Source of the DNA: a virus
IMG/VR virus record: IMGVR_UViG_3300029448_000077
Location: 1 to 37,898 of that record
DNA length: 37,898 nucleotides
Direction: 5' to 3' (one strand)
Made by a program: the position numbers and the translations under genes
Part shown: one piece after another, positions 7,949 to 16,300 of the stretch
Position numbering within the stretch: position 1 is the stretch's first letter
Layout: every line of letters begins with the position of its first letter
Notes under the pieces: generated by a model
What the model was told of the DNA's origin: nothing
Seen by the model: only the letters and a program-made list of their open reading frames with translations
The model's database searches: none

Positions 7949-8641
7949 ATGGGGAGAAAAGAAACAAAACTAGAACTATTAAAACCATTTGGTCCAAAAA
8001 TTCTAAAAGTAGAGTTGCCAGATGAGATAACAAAAAAATTAATATCTGTAACAGATGAAATGTTTGAAAATGAAAACAAAAAAAGTTACGGAGAAAATTT
8101 AGTTGGACAAATTAAATGCGAAATAGAAATAGACTTAAAAGAATTGCACAAAAATAATTTGTATGATTTTTTTAAACAATGTTTATACGCATATATAAAT
8201 GCATCATTAAAAGAATTATATACATTTGATGAAGAAAGCCATGTTATTAACTGTGATTTAACAGATATGTGGTTTAATGAAATGAAGTCTGGGGAGTATA
8301 ATCCAGTTCACTATCATACAAATTGTTTAGTTTCTTCTACTTTATTTTTAAAGACACCTAAAAATAAAACAAAAAGAAATATAAAAAATAAAATTGATAA
8401 AGACGGATATTTAGAATTTATAGATAAATCTGTAGCTCCAGATTATTTGCAAAGAGGTCAAATGCTTATAGAACCCAAAGTGGGAGATATGTATATATGG
8501 CCCTCTAGCTTACATCATACAGTATATCCTTTTATTTCAGATGACGTAAGAAGAAGTATAGCTTGGAATGGTACGTATCAGTTTATACAAAAAAATAATA
8601 ATAAAGTTGTTTCAGGATTAAGACCCTGGAGTATTCAATAA
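7949..8641 (+). CDS. 2-oxoglutarate/Fe(II)-dependent oxygenase
   Basis: A 230-residue protein resembling the small phage 2OG-Fe(II) oxygenases (TIGR02466-type). Such enzymes use 2-oxoglutarate, O2 and Fe(II) to hydroxylate a substrate, here unknown. Visible motifs are GEYNPVHYHTNCLVSSTLFL (115-134), where His121 and His123 sit in the position of the metal-binding HxH; a middle GDMYIWPSSLHHTVYPF (179-195) with the distal His189 or His190; and RRSIAWN (201-207), whose Arg fits the 2-oxoglutarate carboxylate anchor. By eye its codons are more A/T-rich than those of the capsid genes before it, suggesting separate acquisition. It lies just after the capsid terminator. Targets in other phages are mostly unproven; a virion protein, a host protein or a nucleotide are all possible. 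Confidence 0.75.
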   Translation: MGRKETKLELLKPFGPKILKVELPDEITKKLISVTDEMFENENKKSYGENLVGQIKCEIEIDLKELHKNNLYDFFKQCLYAYINASLKELYTFDEESHVINCDLTDMWFNEMKSGEYNPVHYHTNCLVSSTLFLKTPKNKTKRNIKNKIDKDGYLEFIDKSVAPDYLQRGQMLIEPKVGDMYIWPSSLHHTVYPFISDDVRRSIAWNGTYQFIQKNNNKVVSGLRPWSIQ

Positions 8642-8650
8642 ATTTATTCT

Positions 8651-8658
8651 TATATTTG
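8651..8658 (+). promoter_or_regulatory. Putative promoter -7 element, near-leaderless
   Basis: TATATTTG followed by CA fits the Bacteroidota consensus TAnnTTTG and sits only 4 bases before the ATG at 8663. Transcription would start at or very near the start codon. No good -33 element is visible. Confidence 0.45.
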
Positions 8659-8662
8659 CAAT

Positions 8663-8863
8663 ATGAAAACAATTTATGCAGTAAGAGATGGTAAGGTTGT
8701 AGATGTTACAAATGAGCCAAAAGTTGTTGAATCAAGAGCTTTCCATATCAATGTAAAAGGTAGTGGTGGGTTAAAATGGTTGAATAAATCACAAAACAAA
8801 ACCTGGGTTAACGGAAACAAAGTCTATAGGATGAAAGAAGGTGACCCAACAAACCAAAAATAA
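8663..8863 (+). CDS. Hypothetical small protein, 66 residues
   Basis: A short basic protein of unknown function. It starts MKTIYAVRDGKVVDVTNEP, a pattern of two short strands around a Gly turn, followed by a Ser/Gly/Lys-rich stretch with two Trp residues (LKWLNK, KTWVNGNKVY). It has no signal peptide, membrane segment or known motif. It has its own candidate promoter and is separated by 27 bases from the next gene, with an A-rich leader between. Its location among head genes suggests a minor virion or assembly role, but nothing in the sequence proves this. Confidence 0.55.
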   Translation: MKTIYAVRDGKVVDVTNEPKVVESRAFHINVKGSGGLKWLNKSQNKTWVNGNKVYRMKEGDPTNQK

Positions 8864-8890
8864 GGGAGTATTAATCAAAACTATAATAAA

Positions 8891-9619
8891 ATGAAACATG
8901 TTGTTTTAATTAAGGCAAAGAACTTTGAAAAATTTAATTACGCAAAGTTTAGCACTTACACAAATAAAAAGGGAAAAAGAATACAATTAATAGATGCCAA
9001 CAATGAGCCTTGTGGTGGATTTGAAATGCATCATGCAGTATTATCTTTAAACATTAATGATGAATACGATAAGAGAGTTTATGAATTCTTGAAAGATCAT
9101 CCATTATGTAACAAGTTAATGAAGATAGAAGACCTTTCTGCTAAAGAAAGAGAGCAAGCTGATATATCATTAGCAAAAGCTGATTCTGTTACTAAGGCAG
9201 CTACACTTACAGATGGCGAAGTAAAAGACTTCTGTAGATTAGTTGGATTAAATGGAAATTGGGATAATAACATTCGCAGAGCAAAGCTTATATCTTACGC
9301 TAGTGATAATCCACAAAGATTTCTTGAAATTTTAAATGATGCTGATGGTGCACATAAATTATTTATTATTGAAGCATTGGATAAAAAAATGTTAGAAAGA
9401 GTAAATGGTGTATACAAGTATGGTAGTGAAACAATAGGTTTAACACAAGACCAAGCTATTGTCTGGCTAAAAGATAACGCTGATATTTACGCACTTCTGA
9501 AGAATGAACTAAGAGGTAATGTAGTGTTTAAAGCTGAGAATGATCCTGTCCCTGTTAAGTTAGAAGAAGACAAGGGTAAAGCAAGTTTTGTAGCTGAATT
9601 AGAAAAAGATAGTAAATAG
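8891..9619 (+). CDS. Hypothetical protein in head-connector cluster
   Basis: A 242-residue, soluble, mostly helical protein I do not recognise. The N-terminal 70 residues look alpha/beta (KHVVLIKAKNFEKFNYAKF, then GGFEMHHAVLSLNI). Residues 75-180 are charged helices including KDFCRLVGLNGNWDNNIRRA, and the C-terminus is acidic and Lys-rich. It lacks membrane segments and cysteine clusters. The stop overlaps the GTG start of the next gene by one base, so the two are probably translationally coupled. Position between the capsid and ring genes suggests a head-completion or assembly role. Confidence 0.6.
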   Translation: MKHVVLIKAKNFEKFNYAKFSTYTNKKGKRIQLIDANNEPCGGFEMHHAVLSLNINDEYDKRVYEFLKDHPLCNKLMKIEDLSAKEREQADISLAKADSVTKAATLTDGEVKDFCRLVGLNGNWDNNIRRAKLISYASDNPQRFLEILNDADGAHKLFIIEALDKKMLERVNGVYKYGSETIGLTQDQAIVWLKDNADIYALLKNELRGNVVFKAENDPVPVKLEEDKGKASFVAELEKDSK

Positions 9620-10278
9620 TGACTATAAGCCAGGCATATGATTTGATAGATCAACTTTTAGATAAGTCTGATCAACCATACTTTACAGAAAATGAAAAAG
9701 ATGATTTTATTAGACAAGCTATTCATGAGTTTATAAATAATCATTATGCAAAGTATGATATAAATCAAGTGTCAAGAGATGCTTTAGCTATGTTTACAGA
9801 ATCAATACAACTTGATAGTAATGACAATAATTGGGACAACTTTGGTTTAGATATGCCAGATGAGTATGTACATTTAATTCATTTTAGAATTAATTATACA
9901 AATGCATTGTCAACAGCTGAAAATTTTAATGCTGCAAAAATTATAGGTAGTAAAGATTTTTGGGATTTAGAAAATAGTAAAGATCCATATAATAGACCTG
10001 ATAAATCAAGTCCTATATGTTATGTTAGACAACCAGGACCTACAAGTCCTGTTCGTGTATATTTTAGACCTACGTCAACAATAGGATCTGTTAGTGCTAT
10101 GGTATTAAGAAGTAGAAGGCATGATGAATGTTTTGATGATACTAATCCTGGGGATGGTCTTAAAGAAGTTTATCAACGTGAGGTGATAGAAATAGCGGTA
10201 AGAAAAATGACGGGGAATATTGAGAGTAACAACTATAAAGTTGCTCTTAATGAACAACAGCAGAGCAAAACGAAATAA
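9619..10278 (+). CDS. Probable head-tail connector or ring protein
   Basis: A 219-residue protein. The start is GTG at 9619, overlapping the previous stop (TAGTG), and gives MTISQAYDLIDQLLDKSDQ. The N-terminus is helical (about 1-60). A middle beta part contains DMPDEYVHLIHFRI (about 76-89) and SPVRVYFRP (about 146-154), and the C-terminal helix follows LKEVYQREVIEIAVRKMTGN. A helix-beta-helix layout of this size before the nozzle gene is typical of ring or adaptor proteins that sit under the portal in crAss-like and other short-tailed phages. The specific ring identity is not known. Downstream is a structured intergenic region with a promoter. Confidence 0.5.
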   Translation: MTISQAYDLIDQLLDKSDQPYFTENEKDDFIRQAIHEFINNHYAKYDINQVSRDALAMFTESIQLDSNDNNWDNFGLDMPDEYVHLIHFRINYTNALSTAENFNAAKIIGSKDFWDLENSKDPYNRPDKSSPICYVRQPGPTSPVRVYFRPTSTIGSVSAMVLRSRRHDECFDDTNPGDGLKEVYQREVIEIAVRKMTGNIESNNYKVALNEQQQSKTK

Positions 10279-10294
10279 AGAGCTTTTTTTGCTC
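10263..10294 (+). terminator. Weak hairpin spanning the stop codon
   Basis: GAGCAAAA (10263-10270) can pair with TTTTGCTC (10287-10294) over a 16-base loop that contains the stop of the upstream gene and a seven-T run. An alternative short stem GAGC/GCTC (10280-10283 with 10291-10294) is possible. It may end or slow transcription from upstream. Confidence 0.35.
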
Positions 10295-10300
10295 CCTGCG

Positions 10301-10343
10301 CAATAATAGGCTGAATCACTATAAGTGTGCAGGCCTATTGTTG
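10301..10343 (+). promoter_or_regulatory. Inverted repeat overlapping a promoter
   Basis: CAATAATAGGC (10301-10311) pairs with GCCTATTGTTG (10333-10343), 11 pairs with one G-U. A smaller hairpin CACT-ATA-AGTG (10317-10327) lies in the loop. The right arm contains the TTG that fits the -33 promoter element, so the repeat could be an operator or a terminator arm. Confidence 0.5.
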
Positions 10344-10369
10344 TATACGAATAATTTTAAGTATTTTTG
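10341..10369 (+). promoter_or_regulatory. Putative complete Bacteroidota promoter
   Basis: TTG at 10341-10343 (or 10338-10340) is followed by an 18- to 21-base spacer and TATTTTTG at 10362-10369, matching the -33/-7 arrangement of Bacteroidota promoters. It lies 7 bases before the ATG at 10377 and favours that start over an upstream TTG at 10338, which would place the promoter inside the gene. Confidence 0.55.
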
Positions 10370-10376
10370 TATAATT

Positions 10377-11450
10377 ATGGCTACACTAAACGAAATAGCA
10401 TATAACATTAAGAATTTAGCTTACGGAGGTAAGTCTAATACAGAGGCTAATGTAACTACAAAACAGATTAAAACCTGGATTGCATATCATAGAGCAAATA
10501 TGATTAGAGAGATTGCTATGAAAAACGAAGACATACCAAGAGCCTTTTATCAAGAGTTTCCTTTGAGGGGTTGGATGGATATGCAATGCGGCTTGCTAGA
10601 AAGGGGTTTTGCTTTTCCTATTGTTGCAAATAGAGTTTCACAAAATGCTATACAGTCAAGTTGGTCAGATTATGTACAAAGCAAAATAGCTACTTTTTTA
10701 AATTCGCAAACTGGAGATTTAGATTCTTATGAAAGTATTATTTTTTCACAAAGGACAATATCTGAAGCAGGTATTGGATTTGGAAATATGTCTGTAACTG
10801 AAAATGAAGATTACTATGGTAGAGATTTTTATGATCAACATTCATATGAAGAAAAAGCTGATTATGGTCATATAACATATTACATACCGCAGGTGTTAGA
10901 TATAGAAGATAATGCTGTAAATCTTAGAGTAAAAAAATCACAGGGAGCATTTTTGCAAAATCATGATTCTATTGATATACCAGTTATTAGTGAGCAAAGA
11001 TGGAAAAACAAAAAGTTTAATAGATTTTCTAATGCTAAAAGTGTAGCAGGATATATAATGCAAAGAAAAGGTCGTCATATTGCTCAAATTGAGGTAGAAA
11101 GACTACCTTCTTACGCTGATGGTGAGTATGGATTCTATAGTAAAGATTTTTTAAAAATAGGTTTTTTATTTTCACATTTAAGACAAGCGTATGGTGATTA
11201 TATAGATCCTATGCAATTTAGATTTACGTGTGATTTGTTATTAGTAAATCCAAAACATTCTATTTACTTTGAAAGTGATGAAACAACAAGTTACCCTGTT
11301 CCTGAGTCTATGATACCAGAATTAGTAAAAAGAGTTTTGTCAAACGAAATGAATTATGAATTAAAAGCGCCATACGATCCATTAACAGATAATGCAGACA
11401 CAAACAAAGTTGTACGACCGCAAGTACAGAAACAAGTACCGAAACGTTAG
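10377..11450 (+). CDS. Probable head-tail ring/adaptor protein
   Basis: A 357-residue protein. The ATG at 10377 is chosen over the upstream TTG at 10338 because a promoter core ends at 10369. The N-terminus, MATLNEIAYNIKNLAYGGKS, followed by a charged segment and QIKTWIAYHRANMIRE (about 32-47), is a recurring opening of connector-type structural proteins in crAss-like and marine phages. The middle part is aromatic and beta-rich (FYDQHSYEEKADYGHITYYI), and the C-terminus has FRFTCDLLLVNPKHSIYF and a basic tail. It probably forms one of the rings joining portal to nozzle. The last 59 bases overlap the next gene in another frame. Confidence 0.55.
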   Translation: MATLNEIAYNIKNLAYGGKSNTEANVTTKQIKTWIAYHRANMIREIAMKNEDIPRAFYQEFPLRGWMDMQCGLLERGFAFPIVANRVSQNAIQSSWSDYVQSKIATFLNSQTGDLDSYESIIFSQRTISEAGIGFGNMSVTENEDYYGRDFYDQHSYEEKADYGHITYYIPQVLDIEDNAVNLRVKKSQGAFLQNHDSIDIPVISEQRWKNKKFNRFSNAKSVAGYIMQRKGRHIAQIEVERLPSYADGEYGFYSKDFLKIGFLFSHLRQAYGDYIDPMQFRFTCDLLLVNPKHSIYFESDETTSYPVPESMIPELVKRVLSNEMNYELKAPYDPLTDNADTNKVVRPQVQKQVPKR

Positions 11451-11805
11451 GGACGTTTACGATAAGACGAGCAAAAAAGTAAATTACAGTAGGTTTTATA
11501 AGATACTTACTGAGTTCTTAAAAATAGTTTTTAGGGATGTAGTTCTAAGAAAAGAACTAGTACATCTTCCTAATAGAATGGGTTATATCTATTTAGAAAA
11601 GAAAAAACATAAAAGAGCTTTTCATTATAGAATAGATTTAAATGAGTCAAATAAAAAGGGAGAAAAAGTAATTTATAAAGTGCCAATACTAGATGATTTT
11701 TATTATAAAATTATTTGGGTAAGGCCAAAAAAATATAGTAGGTGTAAGATTATGCCTCTAAAATATGTAAAGAATTTAATTAAAAGTATAAAACATGGGA
11801 ACTGA
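11392..11805 (+). CDS. Small basic conserved-looking protein, overlaps neighbours
   Basis: A 137-residue basic protein (Lys/Arg/Tyr-rich). The ATG at 11392 lies 59 bases inside the upstream gene; a TTG seven codons further on is an alternative start. Residues about 30-60 form a helix (YKILTEFLKIVFRDVVLRKE) followed by VHLPNRMGYIYLEKKK and, after a basic loop, FYYKIIWVRPKK. The order helix, LPNxxG strand, basic loop, YxxxW strand resembles small proteins found beside ring proteins in Bacteroidota phages. Function is unknown; it could bind DNA or be a minor virion protein. It ends with TGA, the only TGA stop in the window, 11 bases inside the next gene. Confidence 0.55.
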   Translation: MQTQTKLYDRKYRNKYRNVRDVYDKTSKKVNYSRFYKILTEFLKIVFRDVVLRKELVHLPNRMGYIYLEKKKHKRAFHYRIDLNESNKKGEKVIYKVPILDDFYYKIIWVRPKKYSRCKIMPLKYVKNLIKSIKHGN

Positions 11806-12256
11806 ATTAACAGCACAATCTTTAATAGTAACAATTACAGAAGCATTAGCTGTAGACCATGCTAATGGCGCTACTAATGATATTGATTTTGCACAAACAT
11901 ATACACATACATACGGAAGTATAGCTAATGTTTCAAAAAGAATTATAAAACTAGCTAATACTAATCTAACAGAAATAGCAACATTTGGCAGTACAACTGC
12001 TGACGGAGCATTTGTTCGTGCAGATATAAGATATATTAGAGTTACTAACTTAGATGCTTCTGACGCTTTACAAGTAGGTATGGATGATGAGGATTCTGAT
12101 GCAGCGTATACTTCAGTAGCTGCGGATAGTAGTATTATATTTACAGGAACAACTGTAGAAGGCGGAAATGGCGGCAGCACCTTGGATGCTGCTACAGCAT
12201 TAAAAGTCAAGGGTGCATCAAATCAACAACTAGAGTTATTTATAGCATCAGTATAA
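11795..12256 (+). CDS. Small beta-rich virion-like protein
   Basis: A 153-residue protein starting 11 bases before the previous stop. The sequence is Thr/Ala/Asp-rich and alternates strands: TAQSLIVTITEALAVDH at the start, RYIRVTNLDASDALQVGMDD (about 79-98), DSSIIFTGTTVEGG (about 110-123), and QQLELFIASV at the end. No catalytic or membrane motif is present. The style matches small head or tail surface proteins elsewhere in this window (7382-7885), but no clear homology is visible by eye. It lies between ring proteins, so a tail or connector accessory role is plausible. Confidence 0.5.
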   Translation: MGTELTAQSLIVTITEALAVDHANGATNDIDFAQTYTHTYGSIANVSKRIIKLANTNLTEIATFGSTTADGAFVRADIRYIRVTNLDASDALQVGMDDEDSDAAYTSVAADSSIIFTGTTVEGGNGGSTLDAATALKVKGASNQQLELFIASV

Positions 12257-12257
12257 T

Positions 12258-13325
12258 ATGAGAGTAGAAGTAAATAGAGTATTTAATAGTGTAGCTCGTA
12301 ATTTGGGTATAAATGATTATACACAAAATATAGACTCATGGGCAGAATGGGCTTTTGAAGCTGAGCAATATATAGGTGGATTGAAAACATTTCAAGAAAG
12401 AGAAATAACTTATGCTACAGCAACAGCTGCAGCTACAGCTGAAATAGAACATACTAGTTCGCCTGCAGAAAAGTCTTGGATAGAAATTAATGGTACAAGA
12501 TTTTATTATAGAGATACTACTGCTGCAAACTTTATTGATAATGACGACTATGTAATAGACACTTCTATAACGGGGCCAATAGATGCTCTTGACGGTTCTG
12601 GTAGTGTTACATATCTTGATCAACTATCAAGAGATATGGCACAAACATGTCGTAAGATAAATAGTTCATATTATGAAAACTTAAGAGGCATTAAGGCTAG
12701 TCCTGTAGCTTCTGCAACAGTTTCTAGTGGTGTTATTGAATTAACACATGGAAGGTTAGGAGATGAGGGAAATCACAATACATTAATGACTAGTGGTGGA
12801 GCTAAAATAACAAAGTTCTTTTCTGAAGGCAAAGAAAGAATACACAATAAACAAATAAGATTACCAAATAATTTTATTAAAATGCTTTCTATAAGAGCTG
12901 CAGATACAATAATATCACCAACGAGCTCTCAATTCAAAAGCAAAGTTTCTGATCAACTTAATAGATATTATGTTGACGGTAATAGAGTAAACTTTAGTAA
13001 AGATTATATTGATGATATAGTTGTTACATATTTAGCTATGCCATTGTCTGAGGAAGGCTATCCTACTATTAAACAAGGGCACGAAGAAGCTGTTGCTTCA
13101 TATGTAATGTGGAAGCATAAGTTAATAGATTATTATAATGGAAAACTAGCGCAGTATATAATTAAAGATTTAGAAAAAAGATGGTACTGGCTATGTGGTC
13201 AAACTAGAGGTAATGATAATATGCCAAACTCGGTTGAGTTGTTGAAGATAGGAAAAATGTGGAACACTAAGGTGCCTGTAACTTCAGCTAACCCGCCATT
13301 GTATGATGGATTAAATAGTTACTAA
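12258..13325 (+). CDS. Probable head-tail adaptor/ring protein
   Basis: A 355-residue protein. The N-terminus contains DYTQNIDSWAEWAFEAEQYI (about 20-39). A Thr/Ala-rich beta domain lies at about 50-185, probably an insertion with strands such as AEIEHTSS and SGVIELTHGRLGDEGNHN. The C-terminal half returns to helical sequence with IVVTYLAMPLSEEGYPTIKQ (about 250-270), HEEAVASYVMWKHKL and WYWLCGQTRGNDNMPNS. The segment with Gly-Tyr-Pro, then a helix with repeated Glu-Ala-Val, is typical of connector proteins that bind above the nozzle. Its stop shares one base with the ATG of the nozzle-type gene (TAATG), consistent with equimolar assembly partners. Confidence 0.55.
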   Translation: MRVEVNRVFNSVARNLGINDYTQNIDSWAEWAFEAEQYIGGLKTFQEREITYATATAAATAEIEHTSSPAEKSWIEINGTRFYYRDTTAANFIDNDDYVIDTSITGPIDALDGSGSVTYLDQLSRDMAQTCRKINSSYYENLRGIKASPVASATVSSGVIELTHGRLGDEGNHNTLMTSGGAKITKFFSEGKERIHNKQIRLPNNFIKMLSIRAADTIISPTSSQFKSKVSDQLNRYYVDGNRVNFSKDYIDDIVVTYLAMPLSEEGYPTIKQGHEEAVASYVMWKHKLIDYYNGKLAQYIIKDLEKRWYWLCGQTRGNDNMPNSVELLKIGKMWNTKVPVTSANPPLYDGLNSY

Positions 13326-16300
13326 TGTCAAAGAAAAGTAAACCAACTGGTTTTGTAAAAGGTATTATATCTGATACTGATCCAAGGTATCAAATTCCTG
13401 GTAGTTATAGGGATGCTATGAATATGCAAATCATCAATACTGATGGTAATACATTTTCTATACAAAACATAAAAGGCAATAAATTAACCATAAACTTAGC
13501 AAGTCATCCAAAATATTTATTAGACGGAACGCTTGACCCTGTATCGCAAACATGGGCTGAATTTACAAATTCAAATAATACTGCATTAAACGGACCATTA
13601 GGTATTACTAATTGGTTTGATTATGAAAATATGTCTTTTCAATACATGCAGGGACATTTTTTTGGATTAGGACAACTAGATGCTATACAAGGGTCAAATC
13701 CAGCAGCTTGGAATGATACTGCTTTTTATATGAGAGCAGCTTGTAATATTGTTGGTCATTTTTCTTTTCGTAATCAATTATTTTTAATAATAGTTGGTAA
13801 GTTTAATATTATAAAAAATGGCGATCCAATTAATTATGATTCTTTTCAAACACAATTCTTATTGTTAGATTTTGATTCAGAAGGTCAGGTAGATAAAGTA
13901 ACTGATTTAAAAGTTTGTTATGATTCAGGAGCAGGTGTGGGCTATCCAAATTTAAATATGGACCCAAATATACTTTGTCGTGTTGAGGGTATTATAGAAA
14001 ATGATTGTTTAAGTAGAGTATATTGGACTGATAATAAAAATGCTTTAAGAACATTAAATCTTAAAGGTAATGACTTGCATTTATTGGATGTTGATGAATT
14101 AGACATTAGTCCAAAGGCAGTAATGCAACCCGTAAATTTAAATTCAGTAATTACTGGAAACCTGCCTGCAGGAGCTTATCAATATGCATATAAATATTTG
14201 ACAGCAGATGGTGGAGAATCAACTGTTTCTCCTTTTAGTCAAATATATCATGTTTCTTCAACATCCTCGCAAAGTCCAAAAACATATTTTGGTTCACCTT
14301 CTGGTACTGTTAGTGGGGATGGCTTACAGCTTTTGATAGAAAATGCCGATGTAAAGTTTGATAAAATCCTTTTATATGTGCTTTACTATGAAGACTTAGG
14401 TGTACCGCCTAGAGTTTGTATAGCAGGAGAAAAAGATATAAGCGGTGGTTCTCTTTATTTTGATCACGTTATACTGGAAGATGAAGTTCCAAATGGACTA
14501 GAGGAGGTTCTTATACCTTCAAATACTTGGGACGTGTGTCAAGACATAGCTATAAAAGATAACATATTATTTGCGGCTAACTTAAGACAGAACGATACTA
14601 TTGTAGGTGAAAAAGAATGGAATGTAAAAGTTTTAAGAGGAGCGTTAAATAATCCAATGGCAAATAGGTCGTTAACAACAACGGATGATAATGTAAAGGA
14701 TTATTACAATGACCCTAGTGTTGCTTATGATCTAGCAAATACAGTGCAAGCTGGTTCTTATGCTATGTATCAACCATTATATTTAGGAGAAACATACAAC
14801 AACCATAGAGCTGCACATAGATATATAATGGGCGGCGGTAATACACCGCCTGATATTGTAGATAACACTATAGATGCTAACGGTAATATTATACAGCATT
14901 TAGTAGATCAAGATTATCCGACAACCTCTGAAAATGTTTTAGGAGGACAAAGTTTTGAGTTTGGCGCTAATGCTTTAGGTGGATGTAGATTGTCATTTAT
15001 AAATAAACCAAAAACATCAGACACTGTAAGTAACAAGGGTGGATTTATGGGTAATAGTTCTGATAACTTTTATTTTGGATCTTCACAGCCTATTGAAGAC
15101 TTGCAGTTAGAATATGATGATGCAGGTAATGCTTACGAAGTAGTATCTAATACATTTACTCTTGGTAGCAATAAAGATCCACAGCAAATGTCTGCGTTTA
15201 GAGGTTATCAACGTGGTGAAACATATCGTTTTGGCGTTCTTATATATGATAAAAAAGGTAATCCTGGCAATGTATTGTATATAGGAGATATACAAATGCC
15301 TACGCATTACGATCATTGTATAGAGTTTGATTTATCAGGTTCTGCCTATGGCTCAGTATTAAATAATGCAGTTAAATTTAGAACAAATTCATATACGCAA
15401 GATTTTAGAATATCAACTCATGGTAGTCATCCCGTACCTGCTTTTAGTGTGGCATATGATTCAGACTCTATATTAGGCAATCAAAGATATAAAAGCTTTA
15501 TACCTAACAGGGGTCAGTCTGAGGGTTATCATTTTACTTTTGATTTAGGTGTAGTATTTGAATTTATTATACCAGATCATGTTAGAGAAAAAATATCTGG
15601 ATATAAAATAGTAAGGGCAGAAAGAAACGAAATAGATAGAACTGTTTTACAGTCAGGATTATTGTGTCAAACAGCTGCTTATGGTAAAAGACATGCAAAC
15701 CTTACACCACAACAACAAATAGAGTCAGGTTATGATACAGGTCAGCCTATACAGCCTGCAATGATTGATTATTGTCAAGAAGAAAATGTGATAGAGGGAT
15801 ATGATTTAAACTTAAATACTAGAATGGGTCTTGACGCTACTATTATGAATAGAGCGACATATATAAGTACTGGTACATTTAAATGGAATTATGATTTTGA
15901 TACTCAAATTCAATATGGAGGGGGCACTTCATATTTAGAAAACGCACATGCATATAGTAGGTCTTTGTATTTTGGATCAGAAGAAAGGGGAGATTGGCTT
16001 ACAGATAATGGTGTTCATAAATATAGAGTTAGTACAGCTGGTGATTCTTTTGTTATGTATTCGCCAGATAGTGCTTTTGGTGTTAGGCCATATACTTTTA
16101 ATGAAGGACATCAACTACAGATAGTTGCTTCATACAAGCTATATGACCAACTTAGATTTAATGATTCTACATATTTACAGAATGACCCTAATAATACTGG
16201 GCATTCGTATAATACATATGGTCAAGCCTTACTGGCTGGCGGAACTTATGCTGGAGCTATAGCTAGCCCTGCGTATGATAATACTAGTATGGAGGTTGGT

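Noticed and set aside
10338-10376. Upstream TTG start for the ring protein at 10338
   Set aside because: The 39 bases between contain the promoter elements and an arm of an inverted repeat, and the encoded peptide (LYTNNFKYFCII) looks non-conserved; ATG at 10377 is the better start.
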